DNA of 62,517 nucleotides from Schizophyllum amplum (Eukaryota > Basidiomycota > Agaricomycetes > Agaricales > Schizophyllaceae), in NCBI GenBank assembly GCA_007026445.1, contig VDMD01000128.1, positions 1-62,517 on the forward strand, given 5' to 3'. The notes under the pieces are model-generated. The model did no database searches. It saw nothing but the letters and a program-made list of their open reading frames with translations, and was not told where the DNA came from. Made by a program: the position numbers and the translations under genes. Positions 24,254-35,801 of this stretch are shown here, in pieces; the first letter of the stretch is position 1, and the number at the start of each line of letters is the position of its first letter.

Positions 24254-26653
24254 ATGGTCTGGCTCCCGTTCTCGCTCACTAGAGCAGCGCGCACCGTCGC
24301 AAAGGACAATGCCCGCCCGCATCCACAGCTCACTCAAGATCCCAAGTCTCTTGTTCACTACAAGACCCCAGGCGTCGCACCACCCAGCGCGCGCGTCGAC
24401 TGCGCGGTCAGGGAGTACGACCGCCCTCCTCTAAGCATATGGCAGTGGTGGAAGTACCCTGCCCTGGTGGCGTACAAAAGTGCGTCACTCGCATACAATG
24501 AGACCTTGACCCCACTAATCAGCCAAGCGTATAGCTACCGAACTAGCAAATGAGATGGTGCACTACACGCTGTGGGGGCCGCGCAAGCCGTCCTGGGGCA
24601 TCGAGATGACGATCATCAATACGCTTATGCGCGGCGCGGCGGACCACAGCGCGCTCGTGGACATTGTGAGTGTACAAGCTTCATGTCTCGTAAGAGGCAC
24701 TGACTCTGGCCCAGCACTCCATTCGTATGGTCCTGAACATCCTCGGGATGGCACCCATACCGTCCGACGCGATCGTTACGCCCGTCAGCTTCCACGTCAA
24801 GCGGCAAGGCCTTCGGGGCATGCTCGCTGAGTACGACGCGCTCGAAGATGGCTCGCGTACTATTCACGGAGAATGGGTGGTCGGCCGACGTACATGGCAG
24901 CGGCTGCAAGCTGAGTGGCACGCTACGCGATCGTCCGAGAAGAGCGGCACATCGCTACCGGCGAAGGAGGGCAAGAAAGAGACTGTGATTCTCTACATAC
25001 ACGGCGGTACGTTCAGTGCGAGCCTAGTGTCCCTAAATTGGACTTACAATTAATTCAGGAGCATATTATCTGTCCAGCGCTGCCGGTCAGCGCCTAATAT
25101 CCATACCTTTGTCAAAATATACCGATTGCCGTGTATTCGGTGCGTCGTCAGCCATTGAGGCATTAAAATGCGCCTCACCTGCCGTCAGCCGTCGACTACA
25201 GGCTAGCTCCAGAAACCAAGTTCCCTGGGCCCCTCCACGATGTAGTCTCCGCCTACCTCCGCCTCGTGGAGGACCTACATATACCCGCGCAGAATATTGT
25301 TGTTGCGGGTGACAGTGCAGGTGGAGGGCTGGCAACGGCGCTTCTGCTCTACTTACGCGATAATGATTACCCTTTACCTTCGGGTGGTATTCTGATGTCG
25401 CCTTGGGTGGGTGAGTGCACGGCCTTTTAGCTCTTCTGATCTCTCACTCATCGGTATATATCAGATTTAACCATGAGCTGCGAGTCATGGGAGCTCAATG
25501 CCGCGTACGACGTCGTCCCTATGCCCGACCGAGAGTCACATATGCATCCTGTGGCAATGTATTTGGGCGAAAATATTGAGCGATATGTGGCCCATCCCTA
25601 CGCTAGTCCTTTATTCGGCGACTACCGTGACATACCACCAGTGAGCCGGCATGAATCATTCTGCGGTCGCGCCGCTGACCTTCACGATAGCTACTAATTC
25701 AGTCCGGCGACTCCGAGGTCTTGCGCGACGAGATTACGCTTCTCGCGCATAAGGCTACCCTCGCAGGCGTCAAAGTTCGGCATGAACTGTACGAGGACGC
25801 CATCCACATATTCCAGACCTACCCGTTCCTGGAGGCTTCGCACCGAGCCTTCTTATCCATGCGCGAGTTCGTGCGGCACACTATTCCAGAGAGTCAAGCG
25901 GGCGCCGCACATGCGCTCGCAGACAGCGCTGAGCGACAGCTTGAGCAGGAAATGGAGACGAAGGATACGGCACTCGTCAGAGGAGACGGTGTGAGGGAGA
26001 AGACGGGCGTTTCGGGGCTCCCAGCGGATACGACAGCCATGATGAGCGAAAGCGACGACGACCGCAGCAGCTGGCGTCGAAACGACACGCGCTGGCTAAC
26101 CGCGCCCGAGAGCGACAGCGAGGAGGAGACGACATCGATGCCTTCACCTCTCAAGGACAAAGGGAAGGGGAAAGACGTCTGGACGGAGGAAACCTGCGAG
26201 GTGGCAGACGAGGCGGAGGAAGACGCGCGGGCCGCAAAGAGGAGTACACTACGACGACGTCGCGCAGACACGTTGCCCATCAACCAGCTGCGTCAGCTGC
26301 AGGGGGCGTTCGCGCATATGTTCCCTGCCCCTCAATCAGAGAGCCCGGTCCGGCCGCGCGTGTCGCGGGTGCGATCATCGTATTCCTCGACCCCCGCCCA
26401 CCGACGTGGACAGAGTCGGCCGACCATGCCTACGTTCACGGTGGCGGACCATGCGCGATCGTCGTCGCGCTTATCCACTGCTGCCCCTCCGTCGCCCGCA
26501 GACAGCGCGCCAGGCTCGCCGACGATGCCGTCGCCTTCGATCCGGAAGAAGACGATGTCGATGAGCCATCCGGACATCGCGTCGCTCGTGAACAGCTGGA
26601 AGAATGACGGGCCGGCAAACGAGACGCTCATGTACAAGCCTTCTGGACGATGA
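24254..26653 (+). CDS. HSL-family alpha/beta hydrolase with long disordered tail
   Basis: Serine esterase/lipase of the hormone-sensitive-lipase (alpha/beta hydrolase fold-3) family. After splicing the core reads ILYIHGGAYYLSS (oxyanion HGG), VDYRLAPETKFPG, VVAGDSAGGGLATALLLYL (nucleophile Ser in GDSAG), LMSPWVDLT, IQSGDSEVLRDE (catalytic Asp) and EDAIHIFQTYP (catalytic His). All triad residues are in place. The N-terminal 150 residues hold a hydrophobic or amphipathic segment around SIWQWWKYPALVAYKS that may anchor it to membranes or lipid droplets. The last 280 residues (25890 on) are disordered, rich in S, T, D, E and R, with a KDKGKGKD patch. Substrate unknown. The start at 24254 is the first in-frame ATG after a stop. 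Confidence 0.85.
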
Positions 26654-27038
26654 GACTTAAATATCGATAGTCTGAGGGGCGAAGTAGGGGTGTCGATGAG
26701 CGACTAATCGGACTAGGCTGAGAATAATCATCTATACAACAGTCATGTATCCTTTACCAACATACACAGACCTGTACACATTCATACTGCACGTCGCGCA
26801 TCTGTGCAATAACTGTAGCATTCTAATGGCATACATCGAGAGACAACAAAGTCAGCGTCACTTGCGAACGTGCCGCAAATTGTTGAATGAATCGCAGCGT
26901 CATTTTTTTCACCCTTCGAAGTTCGTCGCATTGTCATACTGAGGCACTAACGCCCAACGCAAACATATAGTGAGGAGATGTGCTACAGATTGCCTGCGGC
27001 CTCGGCATCTACAGTGCCACTACTTGTCGCCACAAGCG
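26654..27038. other. intergenic between convergent genes
   Basis: AT-richer spacer holding the 3' ends of the hydrolase gene (+) and WBP11 (-). No gene seen. Confidence 0.5.
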
Positions 27039-28949
27039 CTACAACAAATCCCCCACCTCCTCCAGAAACGCCTTATAATCATCCCCCTGCCCATCCTTCT
27101 TCGCCGGCGCCTCCACCTTCCTTCTTTTGTCATTCACATCCGCCCGCGGCGTCGCAACGCTCAACCCCGCGCCCCTCAGCGCATCCATCAAATTCGCCCG
27201 CGGTGCGTCTGAAACCTCCGCCGCGTTCCCAGCGCCCCCACCCCCAGCTTCCGGCGCTGCATTCACCTCCTCGGGCGCCGCGTTCACCTTCGCCACCGTC
27301 CCCGCGGGCCGCTTCCGCTTCAGACTCGCCGGCACGAAGGCGGTGGCTTCCTTCTTGAGGTCGCGCAGCTCGGGCTCGGCGCTGATGGTCGCCGCCGCGA
27401 GCGCGGCGGCTGCTGCGGGCTTGGGAGGCAGCGCGTTTGTGGGCGGGGATGACACTCCACCAGACGCAGCGCCTTGTCCAGGCTTCGCGGGCAAGCCGGG
27501 CGGCGGTGGCGGGAGTGTCGAAGGCGAACCCTGCGGTGGTCCTCCCTGCGGCGGCCCGCCTTGCTGCCGCCTCGCCTGATATGAAGTGTGCGGCAGCCCG
27601 CTGAGCGGGTCCTGCATGGCGGCCATGTTGGCATTGCGCGGGAAGAAGCCGGGCGGTGGGCGAGGGGTGCCGTGTTGAGGAAAGGGCGGCGGGCCGTGCG
27701 TAGAGGAGGGTACTCCGCCTTGCGGTGGGAAGGGAGGCGGCGGCGGCGGCGGCATACCTTGAAATTGCGGCGCACTATATTGTTGCGGGAACGGCGGCAG
27801 AGTAGGAGGGAATGGCGGCGCGCCTTGGAATTGTGGCGGGAACGGCGGGGCACCGGGCGGCATGGGCGGAAAACCTTGCGACATGGGAGGAATACCCTGC
27901 GGCATCGGAGGAGTACCCTGCGGCATTGGAGGGGCACCCTGCGGTAGCGGGGGAAATCCTGGTGGAGGTGGCGGTATACCGAATTGACCGGGTGGGGGCA
28001 TATTGGGCAGAGGCGGCGGTCCAGGAGGCAAGGGTGGTGCACCAGCCGGTAGAGGCGGTAGACCAGCTGGGAGAGGCGGTAGACCAGCTGGGAAAGGTGG
28101 GGCATCTGCCTGAAGAGGTGGCTGACCAGGTGGCGGGTCGTCAGGCATGAGTATCTCTTCGTCGCTGCCGACTAGTTCCTCTCCTGGCGGAGGGCCTTCT
28201 GGCATCATGATGTCGTCTACGGGGGATAAGTCACAGCTACGGCGTGTGCATAACTCACGTACCGTCTTCCGCCCCGCTGTCGTGCTCTTCTGGACGCAGC
28301 GCTAGGGCGCGATGTCAGTACGCACCAGGTACAGATGTAGAAGACGCACGCCGTTCCGCGTATGGCATGCCTGGGGGCGGCACGCCATAGGGGTTCATGA
28401 CAGGATCATAGTAGATACTGCGTTCGGGATGGCGCGGCAAGCCGTGCTTGTTGAAGAGGTTGCGTTTCTGCGGGACGACCTCTTCCTGGGCCTTGCTGGA
28501 CTCTGCGCCGTCCTGCCGCTTTCCGCGGTAGACGAGCTTGCGCTGCTCGGGGTGCTCCTTGACATATTCCTCCTTCTTTTTCTGGATGGCCTCGAGCTCG
28601 GTTTTAAGTTCGGCGACACGCTTCTTGTCGGCGTCCTTGTTGGAACTCTCGAGGCTGGCGATCTCCTCCTCGAGTTCTGGAGATATATAAGAGACAAAGC
28701 AGAAGGGGGGGTATAGTACGCACCGCTGGTGTCCTTCTTTACGAGGGCAAAGTCGCGCGCCTTGGAGCGGGATTCCTTGTTCTACTGATGAATGGCATGA
28801 GTGGGGGAAGTTGGTAGTGTTAGTGACTTCCTCGCCTTCTTGAGCTCCTTTTTGCGCTGCGCCTTGCCTGATTACTGTCAGTCTGAGTCTTGTAACGAAC
28901 GTGCAGACTCACGGAACGCGTCTGCCGGGTTCGCACTTCCCTTCGCCAT
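27039..28949 (-). CDS. WBP11-type proline-rich splicing factor
   Basis: The N terminus, assembled from four small exons, reads MAKGSANPADAFRKAQRKK, then ELKKNKESRSKARDFALVKK and a coiled-coil (LEEEIASLESSNKDADKKR). This is the Wbp11 domain with its conserved NPADAFRK-x-ELKKNK core. It is followed by QRKLVYRGKR, NLFNKHGLPRHPERSIYYDPVMNPYG and a large proline/glycine region. The C terminus is KKDGQGDDYKAFLEEVGDLL. WBP11/SIPP1 is a nuclear protein that binds WW domains through PPxxP-rich tracts, regulates protein phosphatase 1 and takes part in pre-mRNA splicing. The proline region contains 7-residue tandem repeats. Identity at domain level is confident; the human-specific partners are inference here. 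Confidence 0.85.
27862..28090 (-). repeat. coding minisatellite, 21-bp units
   Basis: Within WBP11, imperfect 21-bp repeats encode two heptad families: PAGLPPL (near 28030-28090) and PQGxPPM (near 27862-27960). All copies keep frame, so length changes here would not break the gene. Confidence 0.7.
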
Positions 28950-29071
28950 GGAGGGCAGAGGCAAGACGGAAGATCGGACCGGCGCACGTGGGCGCGAGTC
29001 AGAGGCGCGGTGACGGCGAGCGTATGTCAGTCAGCGACAGCGACGTCGGTTGTTGTCTTGTCTCCTCGTCT
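28950..29071. promoter_or_regulatory. bidirectional promoter, WBP11 and RNF10-type genes
   Basis: 122 bp between the WBP11 start (28949, minus) and the chosen start of the RING gene (29072, plus). If the upstream in-frame ATG at 29024 is used instead, the gap is only 74 bp. Confidence 0.6.
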
Positions 29072-31153
29072 ATGAGCAACGCAGTCTCCTCGCCGCCCAC
29101 CCAGACCAACAAGCGCCCACACAAGACGGCGCCCACAAACTCCATCAACCACCTCCTCAACTTCTCCCTCCCACCCCGCCAGAGCAACCCCGCTGCCCTC
29201 CCCCGCCGCAGCCGCAAGACCGCCCAGCATGGCGTCTGGAACAAAGAGCGTGCGTGGACTGATTGCGGCTGCTGCTCGCGCTGACCAGCCCACTCCAGGC
29301 TTCGTCAATGCGCAATATCGCTTCCTGATGAACCCCACAGGGGACTATACCGTGCACTTTGCGGACCCCGATATGTGAGTGTACGCAGCTGCGGGATACG
29401 CTGATGCTGACACACCGCAGCTTCTTCCAATGGCAGGACATCCTGCAGGTTATCATCCCGCGCTCCTCTGCGATCGCCTCCAGCGGCGATAGAGACGAGG
29501 GTCATACGTCCTGTCCCATCTGCCTCTCCACCCCCACTGCGCCCCGGATGACCAAGTGCGGGCATGCAAGTATACGATATTCTCTCGCCTGCCGCACCGC
29601 TGACGCCCCGCCAGGTCTTTTGCTACCCATGCATCCTTCACTATCTCAACACATCCGATACGGGCAAGTGGGTCCGCTGCCCGCTCTGCTTCGACACCTT
29701 CAACGAGCGCCAGCTCAAGGCCGTCAAGTGGTTCGACGAGTTCTCGCTCCCGCCTGATGAGGAGCCGCAGGACGTCACCCCGGATACGGCCTCGGCGTCA
29801 TCGTCTACCGAGGCTGCGCGCCTGGAGACAACGCCCCGCGCGGGCACGATGATGCGTTTCCGCTTGATGCAGCGCCCGAGCATCACTACGCTCGCTCTCC
29901 CTCGCTCTACGACGTGGCCGTCTGACGTGCTGCCTCTGCACCAAGCCCCATTCCACTTCCTTCCCAATGTCCTCACGTATGCCAAGTTTATGCTCGCAAC
30001 GCCGGACCAGCTCATTGCCGATCTTGCTCACGATCTCGATGCGCTCGAGGGCGAGAAGCGCATTTTAGGAAACGACACATTGGGCGTCAGCTTCATCGAG
30101 GCCGCCGAGGGCAAGGTGCGGCACCAAATTGACAAGGCGCGCGCTCTCGAGTCTCCTCATCTCTCCGATACGATCGAGAGAACGAAGCGCGAGCAGAGGG
30201 AGCTGGAGACACGCGCTGCGACACGGAGAGCTCAGCAGCAGCAGCATCGATCGGCGCCGAACCCTGCGGACGAAATTCCCGCCGAGTTTCTAGCATTCAA
30301 GGGCACTCCCTCTGTCGCTGCAGATATCCTGCCGCCATCTCCTGCTCCGCGGCAGCGGCGCAATCTGAACCCTCCACCGCCAAGCACCTCTACGTACTAC
30401 TTTTACCAGACGGCTAATGGCCTGCCCATCTTTCTCCACCCGCTCGACATCAAGATCCTACATCAGCATTTCGCGCAAGCCGCATCGCCCGCCGCATCCG
30501 GCTACGCCGCCCTCCCTGACAGCCTCCGCCTGACGATCGCCCACGCTACCCCGAGCACGGTGACCCCCGACTTGCGCAAGCGCTGCAAGTACCTCTCGCA
30601 CGTCCCCGAGGGCGCCGACGTCGTCTTCGTCGAGGTTGAGGAGCATAGCCTTGCGAGCGTGGTCGGTCGCGAGGGTCTGCGCGCGTTCGAGGGCGCGCTC
30701 AAGATGCGCGGCGTCCGGCGGCGGGAGCGGGAGAAGCGCGAGGAGCGCGACTCTAGGGGAAGGAAGGAGCGGGACCGCGCGCAGGTAGCGCAGCTGCAGC
30801 AACAAGAGGCATGGGCATCGTTGCCGCCTCCATCGTTCACGCCCCCGAGGTCGCTGTCGCCGGCGGGTACAGAGGAGGGCGAGGCGGCCGCCGCAGCGGC
30901 AGCTCAGGTGTCGGCGTCGGGCGCGTGGGGCGCGCGCAGCTTTGCGTCTACGTTATCCGCGGCTTCGTCAGAGGTGCCACCGGGCGGACGGCGGTCGCGT
31001 ACGCTTGCGCAGGAGATGCAGGACGAGTACGATTTTGATGCGGCGTGGCATGAGATGGAGCAGCGGGGGGCTTCGGTGGGGAATAGCGGGCGGAGGAAGA
31101 AGAATAACAAGATGGTCGTATTGGGTGGTGGTGGTGGGCGGAGGATGCGTTGA
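29072..31153 (+). CDS. RNF10-type RING finger protein
   Basis: Family blocks before the RING are RFVNAQYRFLMNPTGDYTVHFADPD, FFQWQDILQVIIPRSS and [30 protein letters not shown]..RCPLC. The ligand spacing C-x2-C..C-x-H-x2-C-x2-C..C-x2-C is a complete C3HC4 RING. RNF10 homologues ubiquitinate ribosomal proteins eS10/uS3-type substrates on stalled small subunits and also act in transcription; which applies here is inference. The central region has FYQTANGLPIFLHPLDIKILHQHF, another block typical of this family, and a basic Arg/Glu helix follows. The C terminus has a KKNNK basic patch. Introns: one after the first exon (splits an Arg codon), one before FFQW, one before VFCYPC. MSNAVSS (29072) is chosen over 29024 by family-like start, not by proof. 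Confidence 0.85.
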
Positions 31154-31304
31154 GTAGGCGTCGCATGCGTTGAATGGCAACGTATTAGATGCAACTTAAG
31201 ATTATTCCTGCACTGTACTACTAAGTAGCAAACGGAAGTCCGACGTGTAACGTGAAGTGAAGCTATGGATACACAGAAAATCCACTCTCTAATAAGATGT
31301 CCCA

Positions 31305-32735
31305 TTACGCGCTCCTCGATAAACTCTGCGAGTGCCGTCTCTGCAGGTCGAGGCCCTTTTTGTAGATTTCCAGCTCCTCGATGACATTCATGAGCGCGTT
31401 GCACTCCCATTTGCCGTATAGGAAGCCCTCATAAGCAGCGTCGTCCCCGCCCAGGATACAAACACCGTGAAGATGATGAAGATGGGGTTGATCCACGAGT
31501 GCGGGAGCCACGAAGAGCCGATGGCGAGCGCGACAACAAGGACCAGGCACAGTGCGAAGCCGGTGAGCTCCTGCGTGCGCGCTCGCGGGCGAAGCTATAG
31601 CACGCCCCAGCGCCTGCAGAAACGCGGCGACAGCGACCTCCGAGACCTCGGTCGGCTCTGCCGGGGCGGCGAGCGCGTCTTCCTGAGTAGGGTCCTCGAT
31701 AGCAAGCGTAGCTTCCAGCCCAAAATGATCCGAGTACGAAAACGCGCAGCCGGGCACAATTTCCGTGAGCGCGACACGACACTGGGTGGCGCGCAGGCGC
31801 GGGTGCGGACCGGCGCGCACGGGCTGGCGGTAGAGAACGTAGTCGAGGCGCTTGCCCCAGTGCGCGCGGGCGTGCGAGTCGAGCGGCTTGGCGGCGGAGT
31901 AGGTGTTGAGCGGCGAGTCGGCGGTGACGCCGAAGCGGGCGAGTGCCTCCTGCGGGGTGGCTGCGCCGGCGGCGGGGTTAGGATGCGTGACGGCCCAGGC
32001 GTCGAGGAGGCCGGCGTGCGCGCGGATGACTCCATGGGGAGCGTGGTGGGTATGCTGTTGAAGTCGCCGGCCTACAGGGGAAGTTAGTGAGGGGGGAGGG
32101 GAATGAGTGGAGCACAGTACGGCGATGACATGACGGCCTAGCTCGGCGGCCTGACGGGCGAGCTTTGCAAACTCCCATGCGTTGACGAGGCGGTGGGCGC
32201 GATTATACTCGGGCCCGTCCTCCCGCCTTTCGCGAAAAGCTGCAGGCGTGTGAGGGGTGTGCGGGCGGAGGTCTGCATGTGAACGTACGTGGGTGTTGAA
32301 TATCTGCACTAGACCGAGGATAGGGTGCAAGATGGTCGCGGTGGCCGCTGCCTTTCCGACGAACCAGTCCCCTGCGCCTACGTCCATCGGGCGCGCCATT
32401 GAGGGAGTACGGATGACGGCGGTGGCGACGATCGGGAAGCGGGAGAGGATGGCGAGCCCAGCACCGAGCGCGCCGCTGCACGCTGTCAGTCACATGTCCG
32501 ATAAATATGCGGCGCGCGCACCTGTAGAAGAACTTGGAGTGCGGGAGGCGCCCGGCAGCTGCATCGCGGACGCGCTCAAAGTCGGCAAAGACCCAGATCT
32601 CCTGGAGGCAGATGACGTCGTGCTGGCTGCCGCAAGTGCGGCGGCGATGGCCCGGATGCGCTCGTCGCGGTCCTTGGCGATGAACTTGAGTCCCCAGCAG
32701 TTGAGGGAGAAGATTCGCAGCTGGCGGTCGGACAT
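31305..32735 (-). CDS. ISC1: ISC1/neutral sphingomyelinase-type phospholipase C, frame broken repeatedly
   Basis: Encodes inositol phosphosphingolipid phospholipase C, which releases ceramide from complex sphingolipids. Recognisable pieces in different frames: MSDRQLRIFSLNCWGLKFI, HDVICLQEIWVFADFE (metal-binding Glu), GALGAGLAILSRFP, GAGDWFVGKAA, NRAHRLVNAWEFAKLARQA, AGDFNSIPTTLPM, WGKRLDYVLYR, SYSDHFGLEA (catalytic Asp-His), a two-helix membrane segment (LTGFALCLVLVVALAIGSSW; INPIFIIFTVFVSW) and FLYGKWECNALMNVIEELEIYKKG. The frame changes by one base at about 32630, 32415/32390 (compensating), 32222, 32033, 31604, 31570 and 31433, almost always as a missing base beside a G/C run. Introns are intact. 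Either a young pseudogene or an error-rich stretch of assembly; conserved residues between the breaks favour the latter. Confidence 0.8.
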
Positions 32736-32801
32736 CAAAGCAAGAAAGTGCGCGCCCACGTGCGCGCCCCGCTCTTGTCCTCCGCCGCCATCACGTCACC
32801 C
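32736..32801. promoter_or_regulatory. 66-bp bidirectional promoter, ISC1 and NXT1
   Basis: The two start codons (32735 minus, 32802 plus) are 66 bp apart, so transcription of both starts inside or overlapping each other's 5' region. Confidence 0.6.
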
Positions 32802-33406
32802 ATGTCCGCGCCACTGCCTGCGACCGGGCCCTTCTCAGACAAGGAGTGCGTCGTTTACGGCCCTCTTCCCCTCCCCGCCATCATCATGCCAACATCGAGG
32901 CTTTTGCAGCATTGATATCGCGAACCGCGCCGCGGACGGCTTCGTGCGCGTCTATTACTCCGCGTACGACTCGGACACCCGCGCGACGGATGTTCCAAAG
33001 TTCTATCGCCAGGACTCGACCCTTACATGGAACGGCACAGCACTACAGGGTGCAGAAGGCATGCAGCAGCTCCTCCAGGGCATGCCGCCCACCGTACACG
33101 AGATGCAGTCCTTTGACTGTCATCCGGTCCCAGGTGCGTGTCAAGCTGTTGCGCCAAACGTGTTGTACTGATAGACGTACAGGTACCATGCCCCCTCAGC
33201 TCCTCATCACCGTCTCCGGCAACGTCACGCATGGCGCAGGCCCTAGTGGAAACCCGAAAGGCAGCAATCCCAAAGACCCAGAGGGCCATCCCCGCGTCTT
33301 CTGCCAGACCTTCATGCTCGTCGTAGACCCCACAGCGCCGTCAGGAAAGCCGGGCGAGATGGCAAAGTACTACGTCTGTGCGGACTCCTTCCGCTTCGTT
33401 GGATGA
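32802..33406 (+). CDS. NXT1: NXT1/p15 NTF2-related mRNA export factor
   Basis: Three exons (32802-32845, 32910-33133, 33183-33406) give 163 residues. The fold is NTF2-like: DIANRAADGFVRVYYSAYD opens the long helix, then KFYRQDSTLTWNGTALQGAEG, VHEMQSFDCHPVPG, LLITVSGNVTHG, RVFCQTFMLVVDP and the ending YYVCADSFRFVG. The SGNVTHG strand and the final C-x-D-S/C-F-R-F motif fit NXT1/p15 rather than NTF2 itself. It heterodimerises with the TAP/Mex67 export receptor at nuclear pores. All three codon joins agree. An insertion around GAGPSGNPKGSNPKDPEGH between strands is longer than in animals. Confidence 0.88.
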
Positions 33407-34381
33407 TGCCCATCGGTCTGCCTGTATGAAGCTCATGGTGCGTTCCGTCTCGCATCGACTTGTTGTAGCGTTAAATTCCTCTCAGGGCTTACTATCTGTA
33501 TCTTATGCTGCCAATGCAAATCGCGTGCAAATCACAGTACTCAGAACGCAAAGAGTCTCACTGCACTGGCCAAACGTACGCACGTATCCCGCCAGGCCAG
33601 CCATTCGCTGTGAATCGTCTGCTCCGGGTGCATCCCACTATGACATAGAGAAACATCTATCCGCGAGAACGAACAGTACATACTTCAAATCATTACAAAC
33701 TTCATACACGCCTCAGTTCGCAGCAACGACTGCCTGGGGAGACCAAAATATTGGGCAGGGATACCGCGTCGAATCTCGATTCTCGACGCGTGCGCGCGCA
33801 CACACGTGCTTCGACCGAGTCAATTTTTCTCTAGCCATGCAGGCGGAACTTCCAAGCAATTTGTGCACGAGCGAGAAAAAGCAACGGAACACGGTGTATT
33901 CACAAGTTGCTACTATAGAGGAGGGATGTACAGCGAGACATTGCGACCGAATCCATACAGCACCGCGAAGGGTAGACTGCAACGAACCGACCGCACCCAA
34001 GTCCCATCGTAGATCGCTCTCCAGCCATAATGACGGGCTCGAGGTCCTCGACCCGCACACGTCCCGAAGGCAGCGCAGGCTATTCGAACTGCTTTTGACA
34101 GGCTGTGAGTTTGCGTTAAGGAGAGAGAGGACGGAGGTCGGCCGGCTATATACTATGCAGTCTGTCCAGCACGTGATGCATGGGTGGCTGAGGCCCCTCC
34201 CGTGGCGTCTGGACCCCCAAACACAGGTTCGAGGGCTCGGCGTGGGAATCTTATCGAGGATATCGTCGTCGCCGTCACCTGCATCGACAAACACCCTTTG
34301 CTCGCCGTCCGCTCAGTCGCACGCTGAGTAGATAACAAAACAGGGCCCCGCCAGTCGCCGGGAGCCGCACGAAAATCAGAG
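33407..34381. other. intergenic, no supported gene
   Basis: Both strands carry medium-length open frames (up to about 300 codons on plus, 190 on minus), but none has fungal codon preference, recognisable motifs or plausible splice joins. It includes the NXT1 3' UTR and the STM1 promoter. A short minus-strand frame near 33930-34020 with a hydrophobic C terminus is unexplained. Confidence 0.4.
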
Positions 34382-35545
34382 ATGGCCTCACGCAATGCCT
34401 TTGCGCTGCTAGGTGCGCACCGATCTGACGATCCCCCTGCGCTCTACTCACTTCCCCTTCACAGCCGAGGACGGTGAGTCCCCGGCGCCAGCGCCGGCAC
34501 CCAAGCCTGCCGCACCGGCTGCCCCCGCCGCCCCCGCATCGCGCGGCACGCAAAAGACGCGCGGTCCCGCATCCCGTGGCGGAAAGTACTACCCACGCGG
34601 TGGTCGCCCCGCGCCATCCGGCGGCGCGACTGAAGGCGGCGCGGACGACGCGCCCGCCGAGCGCAAGTGTGAGATCAGCTGATCGCGCCCATCTGCGCCG
34701 CGCTGAACATCTCCGTGTAGTCGAGAACCGTGAGGGCCGCGGACGTGGCCGTGGCCGGGGAGGCCCCCGTGGCGGACGCGGTGGTGGCCAGAAGTTTGAC
34801 CGTCATAGCCAGACGGGGAGGACGTGCGTGCTTTTGTGCCATGGGGAACTTCTTGAGCTGATCGATTGATGTAGCGACTCCGACAAGAAGATTCACCAGG
34901 GCTGGGGCGGCGACGAGGCCACCTCCGAGCTCAAGGCTGAGGAGACCGGCGAGGCTGATGCGTCCGCCGAGGCTCGCGCCCCCGAGGCCGACGGTGAGGT
35001 TGCACCGGGCACCCCCGCCGCCGAGAAGAACGAGGGCAGCCGCCCGCGCCGGGAGCGCGAGCCCGAGGAGGAGGACAACACTCTCACCCTCGAGCAGTAC
35101 CTCGCTCAGAAGCAGGAGCTTACCGCCGTCCCCAAGCTGGAAACCCGCCAGGCCAACGAGGGCGCGGACGACAAGATCTGGGAGGGAGCAGTCCCTCTCC
35201 AGAAGCCGGAGGAGGATGCCTACTTTGCTGGCAAGGTATGCGCTATGACATCGCGCCCATTGCTTGCGACTGACCTCCTCCCAGAACAAGTCCTCCGCGC
35301 CCAAGTCGCGCGGTGAGAAGAAGGAGAAGGTCTTCATCGAGATTGACGCGCGCTTCGAGCGCCCGTCGCGCGGCGGCCGTGGTGGCCGTGGCGGTTTCGA
35401 GGGCCGTGGACGCGGTGAAGGTCGTGGCGAAGGTCGCGGCCGTGGTGTCCGCGGTGGAGGGCGTGGCCGTGGCGGTCGCGCCAACGGCGCAGAGGCGCCG
35501 GCGTTCAGCGTGGATGACGAGACTGCCTTCCCCTCTCTCTCGTAG
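34382..35545 (+). CDS. STM1: STM1/SERBP1-type ribosome-associated RGG protein
   Basis: The opening MASRNAFALLAED is the Stm1 N-terminal motif (x-NxFxLLxxD). A Pro/Ala linker and RGGKYYPRGGRP follow, then an RGRGRGRGG tract, KFDRHSQTGRTDSDKKIHQGWGG (the HABP4/PAI-RBP1 signature), a Glu-rich segment, EEDNTLTLEQYLAQK, and a long C-terminal RGG/RGRG domain ending DDETAFPSLS. Stm1/SERBP1 clamps idle 80S ribosomes through the mRNA channel and binds RNA. Five exons with phases that agree, e.g. after RK (34670-34717 intron) and inside the Thr codon before DSDKK. RGG repeats are likely arginine-methylation sites. Confidence 0.9.
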
Positions 35546-35801
35546 AGGGCGGCATGTCGTGGTCGCTGACAGAGTAAATAACCGCATTATCTGTACTCCT
35601 CATCATGGACGCGATGTACGCTGTGTATCACCATGTCTTCTAGCAGTGTACTGATACGCCCTGTGTTGTTGTTTCTGCATATATAAGCTTATCATTTCCG
35701 TTCTATTACTTGTCTTGCGCGTTCGACTTGTTCTTCTTGCTTTGGTGATTCTTGATGTCGTCCACTGTACGAAATGACAACTGATGAGCTCAAACTCGAC
35801 T

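Noticed and set aside
33378..34331. long plus-strand frame and a 193-codon minus-strand frame between NXT1 and STM1
   Set aside because: No domain, poor codon choice and many Cys/Trp/Ser in a pattern typical of non-coding translation.
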